In this document: in pieces, positions 37,198 through 45,640 of the stretch
How positions within the stretch are numbered: the stretch's first letter is position 1
Layout of the letters: each line of letters starts with the position of its first letter
Notes under the pieces: model-generated
What the model was told of the DNA's origin: nothing
Databases searched by the model: none
Seen by the model: only the letters and a program-made list of their open reading frames with translations
DNA from: Clostridia bacterium
Lineage (GTDB): Bacteria > Bacillota > Clostridia > Acetivibrionales > DSM-2933
Assembly (NCBI GenBank): GCA_026418275.1
Contig: JAOABQ010000030.1
Coordinates: 1 to 64,000, forward strand
Direction of reading: 5' to 3'
DNA length: 64,000 bases
Program-made: the position numbers and the translations under genes

Positions 37198-37741
37198 TTT
37201 CCATACCTCCTTTTTCGTTTTGCAGGTAATGTCTCAGTTTTTTCCTTGCCCGCTCGTATTTTTTGCGGATGGTGGCAGATTTTACATTTAAAATGGTACT
37301 TAGCTCTTCATAGCTTTTTTCTTCAAGTATTTTGAGAATGAGGATACTTCTTTCCTGCATGCTTAATCTCTTGAGCCCCATATTCAGGGGTTCACTTAAT
37401 TCGCGATCTTCCAGCTTTTTTTCGAAACTGTTTTCAATCATTTTAGTGTCATCCAGGAAGGGTAAAAATTGTATGAGCTTTTTCCTTCGAAGAAGATTGA
37501 CACAGTGATGGTATGTCATTTTATAGAGCCAGGCTGAAAAGGAGATGGATTCACTGTAACTATCCATTTTCTCATAGGCCTTTATAAAGACATCTTGCAG
37601 TGCATCCTCCGCTTCATATGTATTTCCGAGCATATGACAGCAATAACGGAATAATGGTTGCTGAAAGTTTTGAATTATTGTTTCATAAAGTTGGTAATTG
37701 CCTTTTTTTATTCCCTGAACTGCAGTTTCTATGGGATCCAA
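37172..37741 (-). CDS. ECF-type RNA polymerase sigma factor
   Basis: 189 residues starting at TTG 37741 with AAAGGGGG 8 nt upstream. Region 2: RYCCHMLGNTYEAEDALQDV and SFSAWLYKMTYHHCVNLLRR. Region 4: LSMQERSILILKILEEKSYE and VKSATIRKKYERARKKL, a helix-turn-helix for the -35 element. Translationally coupled to the anti-sigma gene. Regulon unknown. Confidence 0.92.
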   Translation of the reverse strand: MDPIETAVQGIKKGNYQLYETIIQNFQQPLFRYCCHMLGNTYEAEDALQDVFIKAYEKMDSYSESISFSAWLYKMTYHHCVNLLRRKKLIQFLPFLDDTKMIENSFEKKLEDRELSEPLNMGLKRLSMQERSILILKILEEKSYEELSTILNVKSATIRKKYERARKKLRHYLQNEKGGMENEGYAVNR

Positions 37742-37927
37742 ATTTCTACCCCCTTTCTATTGGGTTACATGATATATAACAATTTATATCGTTTATTTGT
37801 GACAGATTGGATAAAAAATATGATTTATGTAGTTACTATAAACAACATCATTTGAATAAGCAAGTAGGAAGTTGATCCATCCAGACTGTAAGATGAGATT
37901 GGATTGTTATTTTTTTATCAAATTGGA

Positions 37928-37956
37928 TTTACTTTTTGAGAAAAATTGTATATAAT
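37928..37956 (+). promoter_or_regulatory. sigma-A promoter of the AAA/VWA operon
   Basis: TTTACT (37928-37933), 17-nt spacer, perfect TATAAT (37951-37956), with the GGGGGAG site before ATG 38022. Confidence 0.7.
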
Positions 37957-38021
37957 AAAAACAGGAAGATTGTTAAAAAAATATCATAGTGTGAAATAGA
38001 TACCAAAAAGGGGGAGTCATT

Positions 38022-39098
38022 ATGCGGCTAAGCGAGGCGAAACAGTGTATCAAAGAACTGTACTTAAATACCGGTTGTGTTTCTGCACTCATTAGTGAAA
38101 GGGGTGTCGGAAAAACTTCAGCCTTTAAGCAGTGTGCCGATGAACTGGCGATCGGTTATATGGGTCTCTATGCTGCTGCTTTGGAAGGGCCGGATTTTAT
38201 GGGGCTTCCGGATAAGGACAGGGAAAAAGGGATCACCAAATATCTGGCTCCGCAATTTTTGCCTACCGTCCAAGCGGTGAGTGAGGGGCTGTTCCCTTCA
38301 AAGGGCTTATTGGTATTGGAGGAAATCAACCGGGTTCCCAGTGATACCACCTCTGTTTTGTATCCACTTCTTTTGGAAAGAAAAATAAACGGACACAGTC
38401 TGGCTCCCGGATGGAAAATGGGAGTTACCATGAATCCCGATACCTTGAATTATTCTGTAAATTCATTGGACGATGCGATGCTGGACCGGTTTGTAGCGAT
38501 AGAAGTTAATGCAAACTTAGAGGATTATATAGACTATTCATTGGGGAATGAACCTAATGACGATGTGCTGGCTTATTTACAAGCTTGTCCCGATATGCTT
38601 CTCATGGTGAGAAAGTCGGCGGACAGTACGGCGCTATTCAAAACTCCTACACCCAGGGGATGGACCAAAGTACAAGAAATTTTAAACCGCTGCAAGCTGG
38701 GTGACAAGCTGCTTAAAGAACTAGTAGCAGGTATTGTGGGCCCGGAAACAGCTTCATCCTTTTTTGGATTTTTGATGAACCGGGATTTTAAAATCCCTTC
38801 CACCCATAAGCTGCTCAATGATTTTGAAGAAGTAAAGCTTTTGGTAGAAGAAATTTTAGAAAAAAAAAGGCTGGATATAGTGAGTTTAATGATAAAAAAG
38901 GTGGTTATATCTTTTGAACTCCAAAATCAGCATTTAAAGAATATAAATACCTTATTGGAAATTTTGCCCGAAGAGCTGGGAATTTTGTTTTTCAAGCTGC
39001 TGGCTACAAAAAGAGCGGATGACTTTGAAGAAGTTACCTTGAAGATTCCGGCATTTCAGAGGCTGTCCGACCGGATCGTAGATATTATGATGGCTTAA
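38022..39098 (+). CDS. MoxR/dynein-related AAA+ ATPase
   Basis: 358 residues. Walker A SERGVGKTS (residues about 26-34), Walker B LLVLEEINRVP, sensor-1 GVTMNPDT and arginine-bearing DAMLDRFVAIEV, the pattern of MoxR-type AAA+ chaperones. These couple ATP hydrolysis to maturing or remodelling a partner, usually with a VWA protein encoded next door, as here 15 bp downstream. Confidence 0.87.
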   Translation: MRLSEAKQCIKELYLNTGCVSALISERGVGKTSAFKQCADELAIGYMGLYAAALEGPDFMGLPDKDREKGITKYLAPQFLPTVQAVSEGLFPSKGLLVLEEINRVPSDTTSVLYPLLLERKINGHSLAPGWKMGVTMNPDTLNYSVNSLDDAMLDRFVAIEVNANLEDYIDYSLGNEPNDDVLAYLQACPDMLLMVRKSADSTALFKTPTPRGWTKVQEILNRCKLGDKLLKELVAGIVGPETASSFFGFLMNRDFKIPSTHKLLNDFEEVKLLVEEILEKKRLDIVSLMIKKVVISFELQNQHLKNINTLLEILPEELGILFFKLLATKRADDFEEVTLKIPAFQRLSDRIVDIMMA

Positions 39099-39113
39099 CA
39101 ATGGAGGGATTTT

Positions 39114-40244
39114 ATGCGAATTCAGGATATTATGATGCATTTGCTGCTAAAACAGCCCTTCTATGGATATATGGCAGCATCGGTAATCCCGGTGGAAAGC
39201 CCGGAAACACAAACGGTAAGCATGTTAACTTCTCCGGATTTAAAGCTTTTATATAACAGGAACTGGTATGAAAGCTTATGTGAAGAAAAGGCTGTTGGCG
39301 TAATGCTTCATGAATTGCTGCACCTTATTTTACTCCATTCCTTCCGTAAGGAAAACAGGGAAAGGAACTTATGGGCAATTGCATGTGATATGGCTGTCAA
39401 CGAACATATAGATGAAGCACTGCTCTTGGAAGATGCAATTACGACCCGGAAAATTTCTGAAGAAATAAAGGAACAGATTCCGCCTTTAAAAAGTGCAGAG
39501 TTTTATTATGAAATCATCTCCAAAACAGAGAATAAAGTAAGCTTTGTAGAAAATGACAATCAGATCAAGGTGATTTTAAAAAATGGGCTTCAGTTGACTG
39601 CAAACAATGAAACAGAGGGAGACTCCTCCGAAGTAAACAAAAATGCAGCAAAGAGTATGGTTGCTGATCTTATTGAGCAGGCAAAGTCGGAGGGAGATAT
39701 TCCCCATGGTGTTGACAGCCTTATCCATGAATTGTATAAGACTTATGAGATCAACTGGCGGAATGTTTTAAAAAGGTTTTTATCCGGTAAGGGAAGGGTA
39801 CTGAAAAAAAAGACCTGTAAGAGGGAATCCAAACGTTTTGAAAATTTGCCCGGAAATAGGCGGACTGTAGGATCAGAAGCCCTTCTCGCCTTGGATGAAA
39901 GCGGTTCCGTATCCGATGTGCAGGTGCTAAGGTTTTATAATGAGCTTTTAAGCATAAGACGGATTACCGGTGCATCCATTAAGGTGACAGCCTTTGATAC
40001 CGAATGCACAGCACCTGTTCCTATAGAGAAATATGTAAGGAAAAAAGAGCGTGTGAAAAATGGAGGTACAGATTTTCGGCCGGTCTTTCATCTGGCGGAT
40101 CGAATGCGGATTCCTCTAATTATCATTTTTACCGATGGGGACGGAATACCTCCCGAGAGCGCAGATCAAAAGGTATTGTGGGTTCTGACCAAGGGTGGAA
40201 AAAAACCTGTGGCCTTTGGGCATCATATCATGCTTGAAGCTTGA
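39114..40244 (+). CDS. VWA-like protein with putative metallopeptidase domain (DUF2201-type)
   Basis: 376 residues. The N-terminal half contains HELLHLILLH, an HExxH-type zinc motif near residue 64, in MLHELLH context; the C-terminal half has a MIDAS-like VWA motif (LLALDESGSVSD, TAFDTECT, GGTDFRPVF, IIIFTDGDG). Partner of the upstream AAA ATPase. Whether the HExxH is active is unknown. The three genes form a compact operon. Confidence 0.83.
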   Translation: MRIQDIMMHLLLKQPFYGYMAASVIPVESPETQTVSMLTSPDLKLLYNRNWYESLCEEKAVGVMLHELLHLILLHSFRKENRERNLWAIACDMAVNEHIDEALLLEDAITTRKISEEIKEQIPPLKSAEFYYEIISKTENKVSFVENDNQIKVILKNGLQLTANNETEGDSSEVNKNAAKSMVADLIEQAKSEGDIPHGVDSLIHELYKTYEINWRNVLKRFLSGKGRVLKKKTCKRESKRFENLPGNRRTVGSEALLALDESGSVSDVQVLRFYNELLSIRRITGASIKVTAFDTECTAPVPIEKYVRKKERVKNGGTDFRPVFHLADRMRIPLIIIFTDGDGIPPESADQKVLWVLTKGGKKPVAFGHHIMLEA

Positions 40245-40257
40245 AGGGGGCTTGGAT

Positions 40258-40626
40258 ATGGAGTTGGAATATACCATTGTAGGTGGATTTCTTAAAATTC
40301 ATAAAAGTATTTTTGTCCGGGAGATGCTCCTAAAAGAGAGCCGGCTAAGAGAGTTGCTCAATTGGAAGGGGGCAAAAGATTTTGCCAAGGGACATCCCAT
40401 GGTGAAAGAAGCGGATTCGGATGGGATGGTAACTATTCAGTTTAATAGCGCTGCAGGTGTAAGTGTAGGAGAATCTCCTAAAGAGCTTTTGGGTGAATTA
40501 AAGGCGAAATATAAGGAAAAAATGAAGGGTAAGGTTTCTTGCAGAGGGACTTATTGGACGATGGTATCTTTCTTTGAAATTGACCTAAACTCGGAAGAGG
40601 ACCAAATTGAGTATATTATGAATTAA
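40258..40626 (+). CDS. hypothetical protein, 122 aa, third gene of the AAA/VWA operon
   Basis: ATG 40258 follows GAAGGGGG, 13 bp after the VWA gene. An upstream in-frame start at 40195 would overlap the VWA gene and lacks a site. Mixed alpha/beta protein (YTIVGGFLKIHKSIF, GTYWTMVSFFEIDL). No family recognised; it is probably an accessory or substrate of the ATPase-VWA pair. Confidence 0.7.
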   Translation: MELEYTIVGGFLKIHKSIFVREMLLKESRLRELLNWKGAKDFAKGHPMVKEADSDGMVTIQFNSAAGVSVGESPKELLGELKAKYKEKMKGKVSCRGTYWTMVSFFEIDLNSEEDQIEYIMN

Positions 40627-40645
40627 TTTAGCTTGCTCTGCCAGC

Positions 40646-40750
40646 TAGTGCTTTTTAACACAACAAATTTTAAGTTTCAAGGTGTTAAAAATGCACTTCC
40701 TCTGTTTGTGCCTCGCATACTCTAGAAAAGAATTACGTTACGAGACACTA
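40646..40750 (+). repeat. interspersed repeat family B, copy 3
   Basis: Bounded by TAGTG and CACTA. Hairpin 1: GTGCTTTTTAACAC with GTGTTAAAAATGCAC. Hairpin 2: GTGCCTCGCATAC with GTTACGAGACAC. Near-identical to 35864-35968. Confidence 0.9.
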
Positions 40751-40812
40751 GGTTGATTAGGTCCCAAGAACGATGATGCTTCAAGCCTTAAGAGTATGTA
40801 AATTCAGCTCGG

Positions 40813-40850
40813 GCAAATCCAAACTCGCTTCGCTCAAACAGTGGATTTGC
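40813..40850. repeat. inverted repeat
   Basis: GCAAATCCA (40813-40821) and TGGATTTGC (40842-40850) around a CG-rich loop containing CTCGCTTCGCTC. Possible hairpin or remnant of a small mobile element; no T run. Confidence 0.6.
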
Positions 40851-40986
40851 TTCCCCTCGCTCGGATGAACATTCTCTAAAGCCTCTGCACAAAAGTTCTT
40901 TCTACCTAATAAACCTAGCTGTATAGCGACGAGGTTATTTTAATAATGAAAATGCATTTCAATTGAACTAAATTTTAGAATTAAGC

Positions 40987-41020
40987 AACAACTATGGGAG
41001 TGAGCCATAGTTGTTTTTTA
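40987..41020 (+). terminator. rho-independent terminator
   Basis: AACAACTATGG pairs with CCATAGTTGTT around GAGTGAG, then TTTTTATATA. It lies about 360 bp after the last gene of the AAA/VWA operon and probably ends that transcript. Confidence 0.88.
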
Positions 41021-41140
41021 TATATATGGATTTATAAATCAGTATGTGCGTTTTTATTTCTTAAAAAATTATATTTGAAGGATGGAAAAGTGGGTAAAAA
41101 TGATCAAGTTCTTTCATTTGTAAAATAATTAGATTGTGGA

Positions 41141-41229
41141 AATGATTTTGCAGGGATAAATTGAATTTTCACAATATTAAATCAAGGAAATTGAAACGCG
41201 ATGTAAAACCTTTATCGCGTACAAAATAG
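41141..41229 (-). repeat. interspersed repeat family A, copy 3
   Basis: Reverse orientation, intact first hairpin (CGCGATGTAAAACCTTTATCGCG). It lies 33 bp before the ilvB-like start codon, so it is part of that gene's leader if transcription starts upstream. Confidence 0.8.
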
Positions 41230-41262
41230 TAAGAAAAGTTTTAAATAAAAGGAGAAGAAAAC

Positions 41263-42924
41263 ATGAAGTATACTGGGGCCGAAATTACAATTAAACTCTT
41301 GGAGAGGCAGGGCGTTGAAATGGTTGCCGGGGTGCCGGGAGGGGCAAACCTTCCGCTTTACAACGCACTTTATAAAAGCCGGATTGAACATATATTGGCA
41401 AGGCATGAACAGGGTGCCGGGTTTATTGCACAGGGAATTGCAAGAACAACAGGAAAGCCGGCAGTTTGTTTTGCAACCTCGGGACCTGGCGTAATGAATG
41501 TATTAACCGCGGTTGCAGATGCAAAACTGGATTCCATCCCACTGGTAGCCATAACAGGCCAAGTTCCCTCCAGCCTTATGGGTAAGGATGCTTTTCAGGA
41601 AGTAGACACCTACGGTTTGACACTGCCCATTACAAAGCATAATTATTTTGTACGCTCAGCAAAAGAGCTTCTTCGTGTAATTCCTGAAGCCTTTAGAGTC
41701 GCGGGTGAGGGGCGGCCTGGGCCGGTTGTCATCGATATCCCCAAAGATGTACAGTTGGAAGTAGTTGACGTTGAAGTCTGGCCCGAAGAAACGGTAGAAG
41801 AGCCTCTATTTGAGATCGATTCCTTTCAGATCCGCAAAGCGGCAGAAATGATAAACCATGCAGCCCGCCCCTTGCTTTATGTTGGAGGCGGGATTATACA
41901 TGCCGGTGCACATGAGCAGGTATATCAACTGGCAAAGCAAAATTCAATTCCGGCAGTCTTAACACTCATGGGGTTGGGTGCATTTCCGTCCAATGACCCT
42001 TTATATCTTGGGATGATTGGAATGCATGGCGCACGCTATACCAATTACATCGTGAATGAAGCTGACTTGATCGTGGCATTGGGGGTACGTTTTGACGATA
42101 GGGCGACAGGAAATATTTCCAGGTTTTGTCCGAATGCATCCATTATTCATGTAGATATTGATCCTTCGGAGATCAATAAAATTAAAAAGTCAAACCTCTC
42201 CATCGTGGGAGATGTAAGGACTTTTTTAGGAAAATTGATTCCCTTAGTAAGCTTAAATAAACGCCCTGAATGGGTTTCGTACATTGAAGAGATGAAGAAG
42301 AACTACCCTTTTATGATGCCGGAAGCCCACCATTTGTTTCACCCCATAAATTTTATCCGTGCTGTAGGCAGTTTGGTAAGTTCGGATACCATCATTACCA
42401 CGGATGTGGGACAGCATCAAATGTGGGTTGCACAGGTATATCCATTTCGGAAGCCTAGGACATTATTGACTTCAGGGGGATTGGGAACCATGGGTTTTGG
42501 ATTGCCTGCAGCTATTGGGGCTGCTTTGGCCAATCCTCAAAAGAGAATTGTTTGCTTTACAGGAGATGGTTCTGTTTTAATGAACATACAGGAGTTGGCT
42601 ACTTTGGCCGATTTGGATTTAAATGTGACCGTACTCATTATGAATAATGGGCACCTGGGTCTTGTACGGCAGCAGCAGGAACTGTTTTATGCTAAAAATT
42701 TTATTGCATCTAAGTTTAAAACCAATCCGGATTTTTCAGCCATCGGGCGTGATTTTGGCATACCCGGATATGATTTGGGGGATGGGGGAGATCCAACTGC
42801 TATTCTAATAAAATCTTTATCCGAGCCCGGCCCTTCTATTGTAAATGTTCCGATTCATTTCGCGGAAAATGTAATGCCGATGGTACCGCCTGGGGCTTCT
42901 AATTGTGAGATGATCGGACATTAA
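41263..42924 (+). CDS. ilvB: acetolactate synthase-like ThDP enzyme, large subunit type
   Basis: 553 residues; AAAGGAGAAG precedes ATG 41263. Three ThDP-enzyme domains: PYR domain with ThDP-activating Glu in RHEQGAGF, a central FAD/Rossmann-like domain (LYVGGGIIHAG), and PP domain GDGSVLMNIQELATLADLDL with NN 29 residues after GDG (MNNGHLGLVRQ). Best fit is acetolactate synthase (2 pyruvate to acetolactate) for branched-chain amino acids or acetoin. No ilvN regulatory-subunit gene is adjacent, so a catabolic or related carboligase role is possible. Preceded by repeat A copy 3, followed by a terminator. Confidence 0.83.
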   Translation: MKYTGAEITIKLLERQGVEMVAGVPGGANLPLYNALYKSRIEHILARHEQGAGFIAQGIARTTGKPAVCFATSGPGVMNVLTAVADAKLDSIPLVAITGQVPSSLMGKDAFQEVDTYGLTLPITKHNYFVRSAKELLRVIPEAFRVAGEGRPGPVVIDIPKDVQLEVVDVEVWPEETVEEPLFEIDSFQIRKAAEMINHAARPLLYVGGGIIHAGAHEQVYQLAKQNSIPAVLTLMGLGAFPSNDPLYLGMIGMHGARYTNYIVNEADLIVALGVRFDDRATGNISRFCPNASIIHVDIDPSEINKIKKSNLSIVGDVRTFLGKLIPLVSLNKRPEWVSYIEEMKKNYPFMMPEAHHLFHPINFIRAVGSLVSSDTIITTDVGQHQMWVAQVYPFRKPRTLLTSGGLGTMGFGLPAAIGAALANPQKRIVCFTGDGSVLMNIQELATLADLDLNVTVLIMNNGHLGLVRQQQELFYAKNFIASKFKTNPDFSAIGRDFGIPGYDLGDGGDPTAILIKSLSEPGPSIVNVPIHFAENVMPMVPPGASNCEMIGH

Positions 42925-42971
42925 AATAAGTTCCATGATACAAAATGCTGTTATTGAATGTGAGTACGAAG

Positions 42972-43004
42972 AGAGGCTATCCGATTTCGGGATACCTCTT
43001 TTTT
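42972..43004 (+). terminator. terminator after the ilvB-like gene
   Basis: AGAGG-TATCCG pairs with CGGGATA-CCTCT, tight loop, then TTTTTT. Confidence 0.85.
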
Positions 43005-43053
43005 GTGATACGAAGGTTTTCATGACAAACTGGGATAATACGGAAAAACTGCA

Positions 43054-43082
43054 TTTACACCTTTCCAAACCTCATATATAAT
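43054..43082 (+). promoter_or_regulatory. sigma-A promoter of the MoxR/DUF58 operon
   Basis: TTTACA (43054-43059), 17-nt spacer, perfect TATAAT (43077-43082). Transcription would start near 43089, so translation from ATG 43090 would be leaderless; ATG 43123 is preferred. Confidence 0.72.
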
Positions 43083-43122
43083 AGTTTTAATGCACTTTAA
43101 TTACCTTATATTTTTATGGAGA

Positions 43123-45639
43123 ATGAAAAAATTGAGAAGCCGCTTTTTAACAAAGGAATCCCTTAAAAACTTAATCATTACATCTGCTGCGGTATTTTTA
43201 TCTGCGCTTCTTTTTATGCTGGCTTTTAATATTTTTTCGGGTTCCGGGGGTTCCACCTCCCAAAATCACAATGATAAAAAAAGCCAATCATCCAGGAAGA
43301 ATGGCGGAAAGCAAGATGATCCAAAGGATAAGAACGGCCAAGGCAATAAAAATGCAGATAATAAGAAGGGGAAAGTAACACCTTCGGTTCCCTATGAAAA
43401 AGATATGAACGAAAAATTTGTTTTGGGGAAAGAAGAATTACCCGACATCCAAATTGATCTTTCAAAGGAAAATTCGGTTCCACAGTTTGACCCTGAAGGG
43501 ATGGAGAAGTCTCTCAGTGTGCAAATGGGATCGAAGCCGCGGCATGAACCGCTGCTCGAAATATTCGGGAAGACCGGGAGTCCCTATATCCGTTTTGTTT
43601 CTTTCCAAAACTTCAGCCAAACCAGTTGGGTTTTGGGAGATGATCTTGTATTTGAACGATGCGATTTCGATAGAACATATTCGGATAAATTTTATAAAAT
43701 GAGAGTTTTAAACCCGTTAAAGGGTTTTGTGCCTGCAACTGGAAATATTAAAGGAATTAAATTTCCTTCCAATGAGTTGTATTATTCGAAAGATTACAGT
43801 ATTTACTATGCAAGGTCCGAAGTAAACAGCCCCTACGATGTCTTTTATGACCGGGAAATTCCCGATTGGAAGATGCTGAAAAATGAGAGGATTGTAGAGG
43901 TATATGATTATAAGGAAAATGAACAATTAAGTTGGATTTCATCGCTGACGAGGGAGATGGAAGATGGATACCATACCCCTTACGAAAAAATTGAATGGGT
44001 TAAGAAGCTATTAAAATCAGGTTATACGGTAGCAAATAAGGATGTTCTTGAAGGTACGGGTGAAAACCGGATGAGGGCTTTTCTACATGATGTAAAAAAG
44101 GGGACAACCTTGGACTTTGTCAGTGCTTTTACCCTCCTTCTACAGAGTATGGAAGTCCAAACCCGTGTTGCTGTAGGATATAAAATACACAGCCAAAAAG
44201 ATTACCAGATTGTATATGCAGACCAGCTTGAAGTAATGCCCGAAGTTCACTTTGAACTATACGGCTGGGTGCCTGTAGATATTTTTGAAGATGTCAAAAC
44301 AGGTGAATCCTATGTGCCTCCAATAGAAACAGAGACCGAAATCACCGATATGGAGGGGACCATCAAAAAGGGCTCAAGCATTAAGGTGAAAGGAACTGTG
44401 GCCGCTTTGACAAGACGACCTGTAAGTGGTACAAGGGTTCTCATCTATGTTAAGAAAACCAAAAGTGAATCCGCCATGTCTAAAGCAGAGGGGATGGTGG
44501 AAAACGGCAAATTTGAAGTCCAAGTGAATATTGGAGATGATTATGATGTAGGGAGCTACCAAGTTGCTGCCCAGACACTTGGAAGTGAAAAATACAAGGA
44601 ATCCTGGAGTGACCCGGAGTTAAAGGTTGTTGATGATACTTTCCTGCTGGTTGAAGCGTTAACAGGTGTAGACGATGGAAAGGAATTTAGCCTTTCGGGC
44701 GGTCTTTACGAAAAATCAACGGGTAAGGCTTTGGAAAACCTAGACCTTGAACTTCATGTAAAGGAAGGCGGAGTTAGCTTTCCGGACCTTGAAAAAGGTG
44801 GGAAAAGCCTGAAAGGGAAGTTTGATGAGAAGATGAAGGCTGTTTTAAAGGAAGGAGCCAAGCCGTCTCTGGACCTGTTTTACATCCAAAACTATAAAAG
44901 CAGTTTGTCTGTTACTTTTAAAGGAAGTACCTATTATCTCCCAAGCGCCTATAAAGAGGAGATTACCATTTGGAAGGTGCATTTTGGCAGGATGATTGTA
45001 TTTGGGGTTATACCCCTTTTCATGTTGGTTTTCCTTGCATATTTTAGTGTTAAGTATGTAAAAAAAAGAAGGTCATCGGTAGAGCACTATCTGGCGGTTT
45101 CTCCACATGATAATATGGAAATCCAACCTATGAGACCGATGGGAGAGATGTTTCATGACGGCCAAAATATTACCATTTGTTTTCCGGATATTAAAGAGCC
45201 CTTTCCCCAGGTTTGGGGAAAAGAGGATGCTTTACTTGTAAGGTTCCAGGATGGAACTGGAGCTTTTGAAGAGGTCAGGATTACTTTCAGGCAGTGTGGG
45301 TGCAATAAAATATCTGTCTATGACGGGGATCGCAAACTAAAAGCATCCCGAAGCATTCAGATTGTAGAATATGGTGAGGAAATGATTAAGTTGGGTAAGG
45401 AAGCGATGAAAAAGTCAGGAAAGTTTTTTGGGCCTTTTCATGATAAGAATACACCCAGGGAAATGGCAGATATTTTGCATGTGAATGGCAGCTTGGAGCT
45501 TGCGGATGTATTTGGCAAGATGGTAGCCGTGTTTGAAAAGGCGGCGTATGGAAATAGAAAGCTTATTCGCGGAGACTTTGAAAACTTTTATATACTCTAT
45601 TTACAGATTTTAAATGAGATAAAGAGGGACAGGAATTAA
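43123..45639 (+). CDS. transglutaminase-like membrane protein, apparently without catalytic Cys
   Basis: 838 residues from ATG 43123 (GGAG just upstream; an ATG 33 bp earlier coincides with the predicted transcript start). Membrane helix 1 (about 12-35), a Lys/Asn/Gly-rich linker, an extracellular transglutaminase-like core (about 290-390), beta-sandwich modules (about 400-610), a second helix (about 624-645, IVFGVIPLFMLVFLAYFSV), and a cytoplasmic tail. Where the active-site Cys should be, the sequence reads KKGTTLDFVSAF (near 327). The following His is present (EVHFELYGWVPVD, His376). It is therefore probably an inactive binding module. First gene of a five-gene operon with MoxR and DUF58 proteins. 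Confidence 0.82.
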   Translation: MKKLRSRFLTKESLKNLIITSAAVFLSALLFMLAFNIFSGSGGSTSQNHNDKKSQSSRKNGGKQDDPKDKNGQGNKNADNKKGKVTPSVPYEKDMNEKFVLGKEELPDIQIDLSKENSVPQFDPEGMEKSLSVQMGSKPRHEPLLEIFGKTGSPYIRFVSFQNFSQTSWVLGDDLVFERCDFDRTYSDKFYKMRVLNPLKGFVPATGNIKGIKFPSNELYYSKDYSIYYARSEVNSPYDVFYDREIPDWKMLKNERIVEVYDYKENEQLSWISSLTREMEDGYHTPYEKIEWVKKLLKSGYTVANKDVLEGTGENRMRAFLHDVKKGTTLDFVSAFTLLLQSMEVQTRVAVGYKIHSQKDYQIVYADQLEVMPEVHFELYGWVPVDIFEDVKTGESYVPPIETETEITDMEGTIKKGSSIKVKGTVAALTRRPVSGTRVLIYVKKTKSESAMSKAEGMVENGKFEVQVNIGDDYDVGSYQVAAQTLGSEKYKESWSDPELKVVDDTFLLVEALTGVDDGKEFSLSGGLYEKSTGKALENLDLELHVKEGGVSFPDLEKGGKSLKGKFDEKMKAVLKEGAKPSLDLFYIQNYKSSLSVTFKGSTYYLPSAYKEEITIWKVHFGRMIVFGVIPLFMLVFLAYFSVKYVKKRRSSVEHYLAVSPHDNMEIQPMRPMGEMFHDGQNITICFPDIKEPFPQVWGKEDALLVRFQDGTGAFEEVRITFRQCGCNKISVYDGDRKLKASRSIQIVEYGEEMIKLGKEAMKKSGKFFGPFHDKNTPREMADILHVNGSLELADVFGKMVAVFEKAAYGNRKLIRGDFENFYILYLQILNEIKRDRN

Positions 45640-45640
45640 A

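Larger units (their letters stand above)
40627..41262. other. intergenic with repeat B, an inverted repeat, terminator and repeat A
   Basis: Dense in secondary structure. Order: repeat B copy 3 (40646-40750), an imperfect-loop inverted repeat (40813-40850), a strong terminator (40987-41020), then repeat A copy 3 (41141-41229) just before the ilvB-like gene. No coding potential seen. Confidence 0.6.

Noticed and set aside
40813..40850. Possible CRISPR-like or terminator element
   Set aside because: A single inverted repeat without T run and without further copies in the window.
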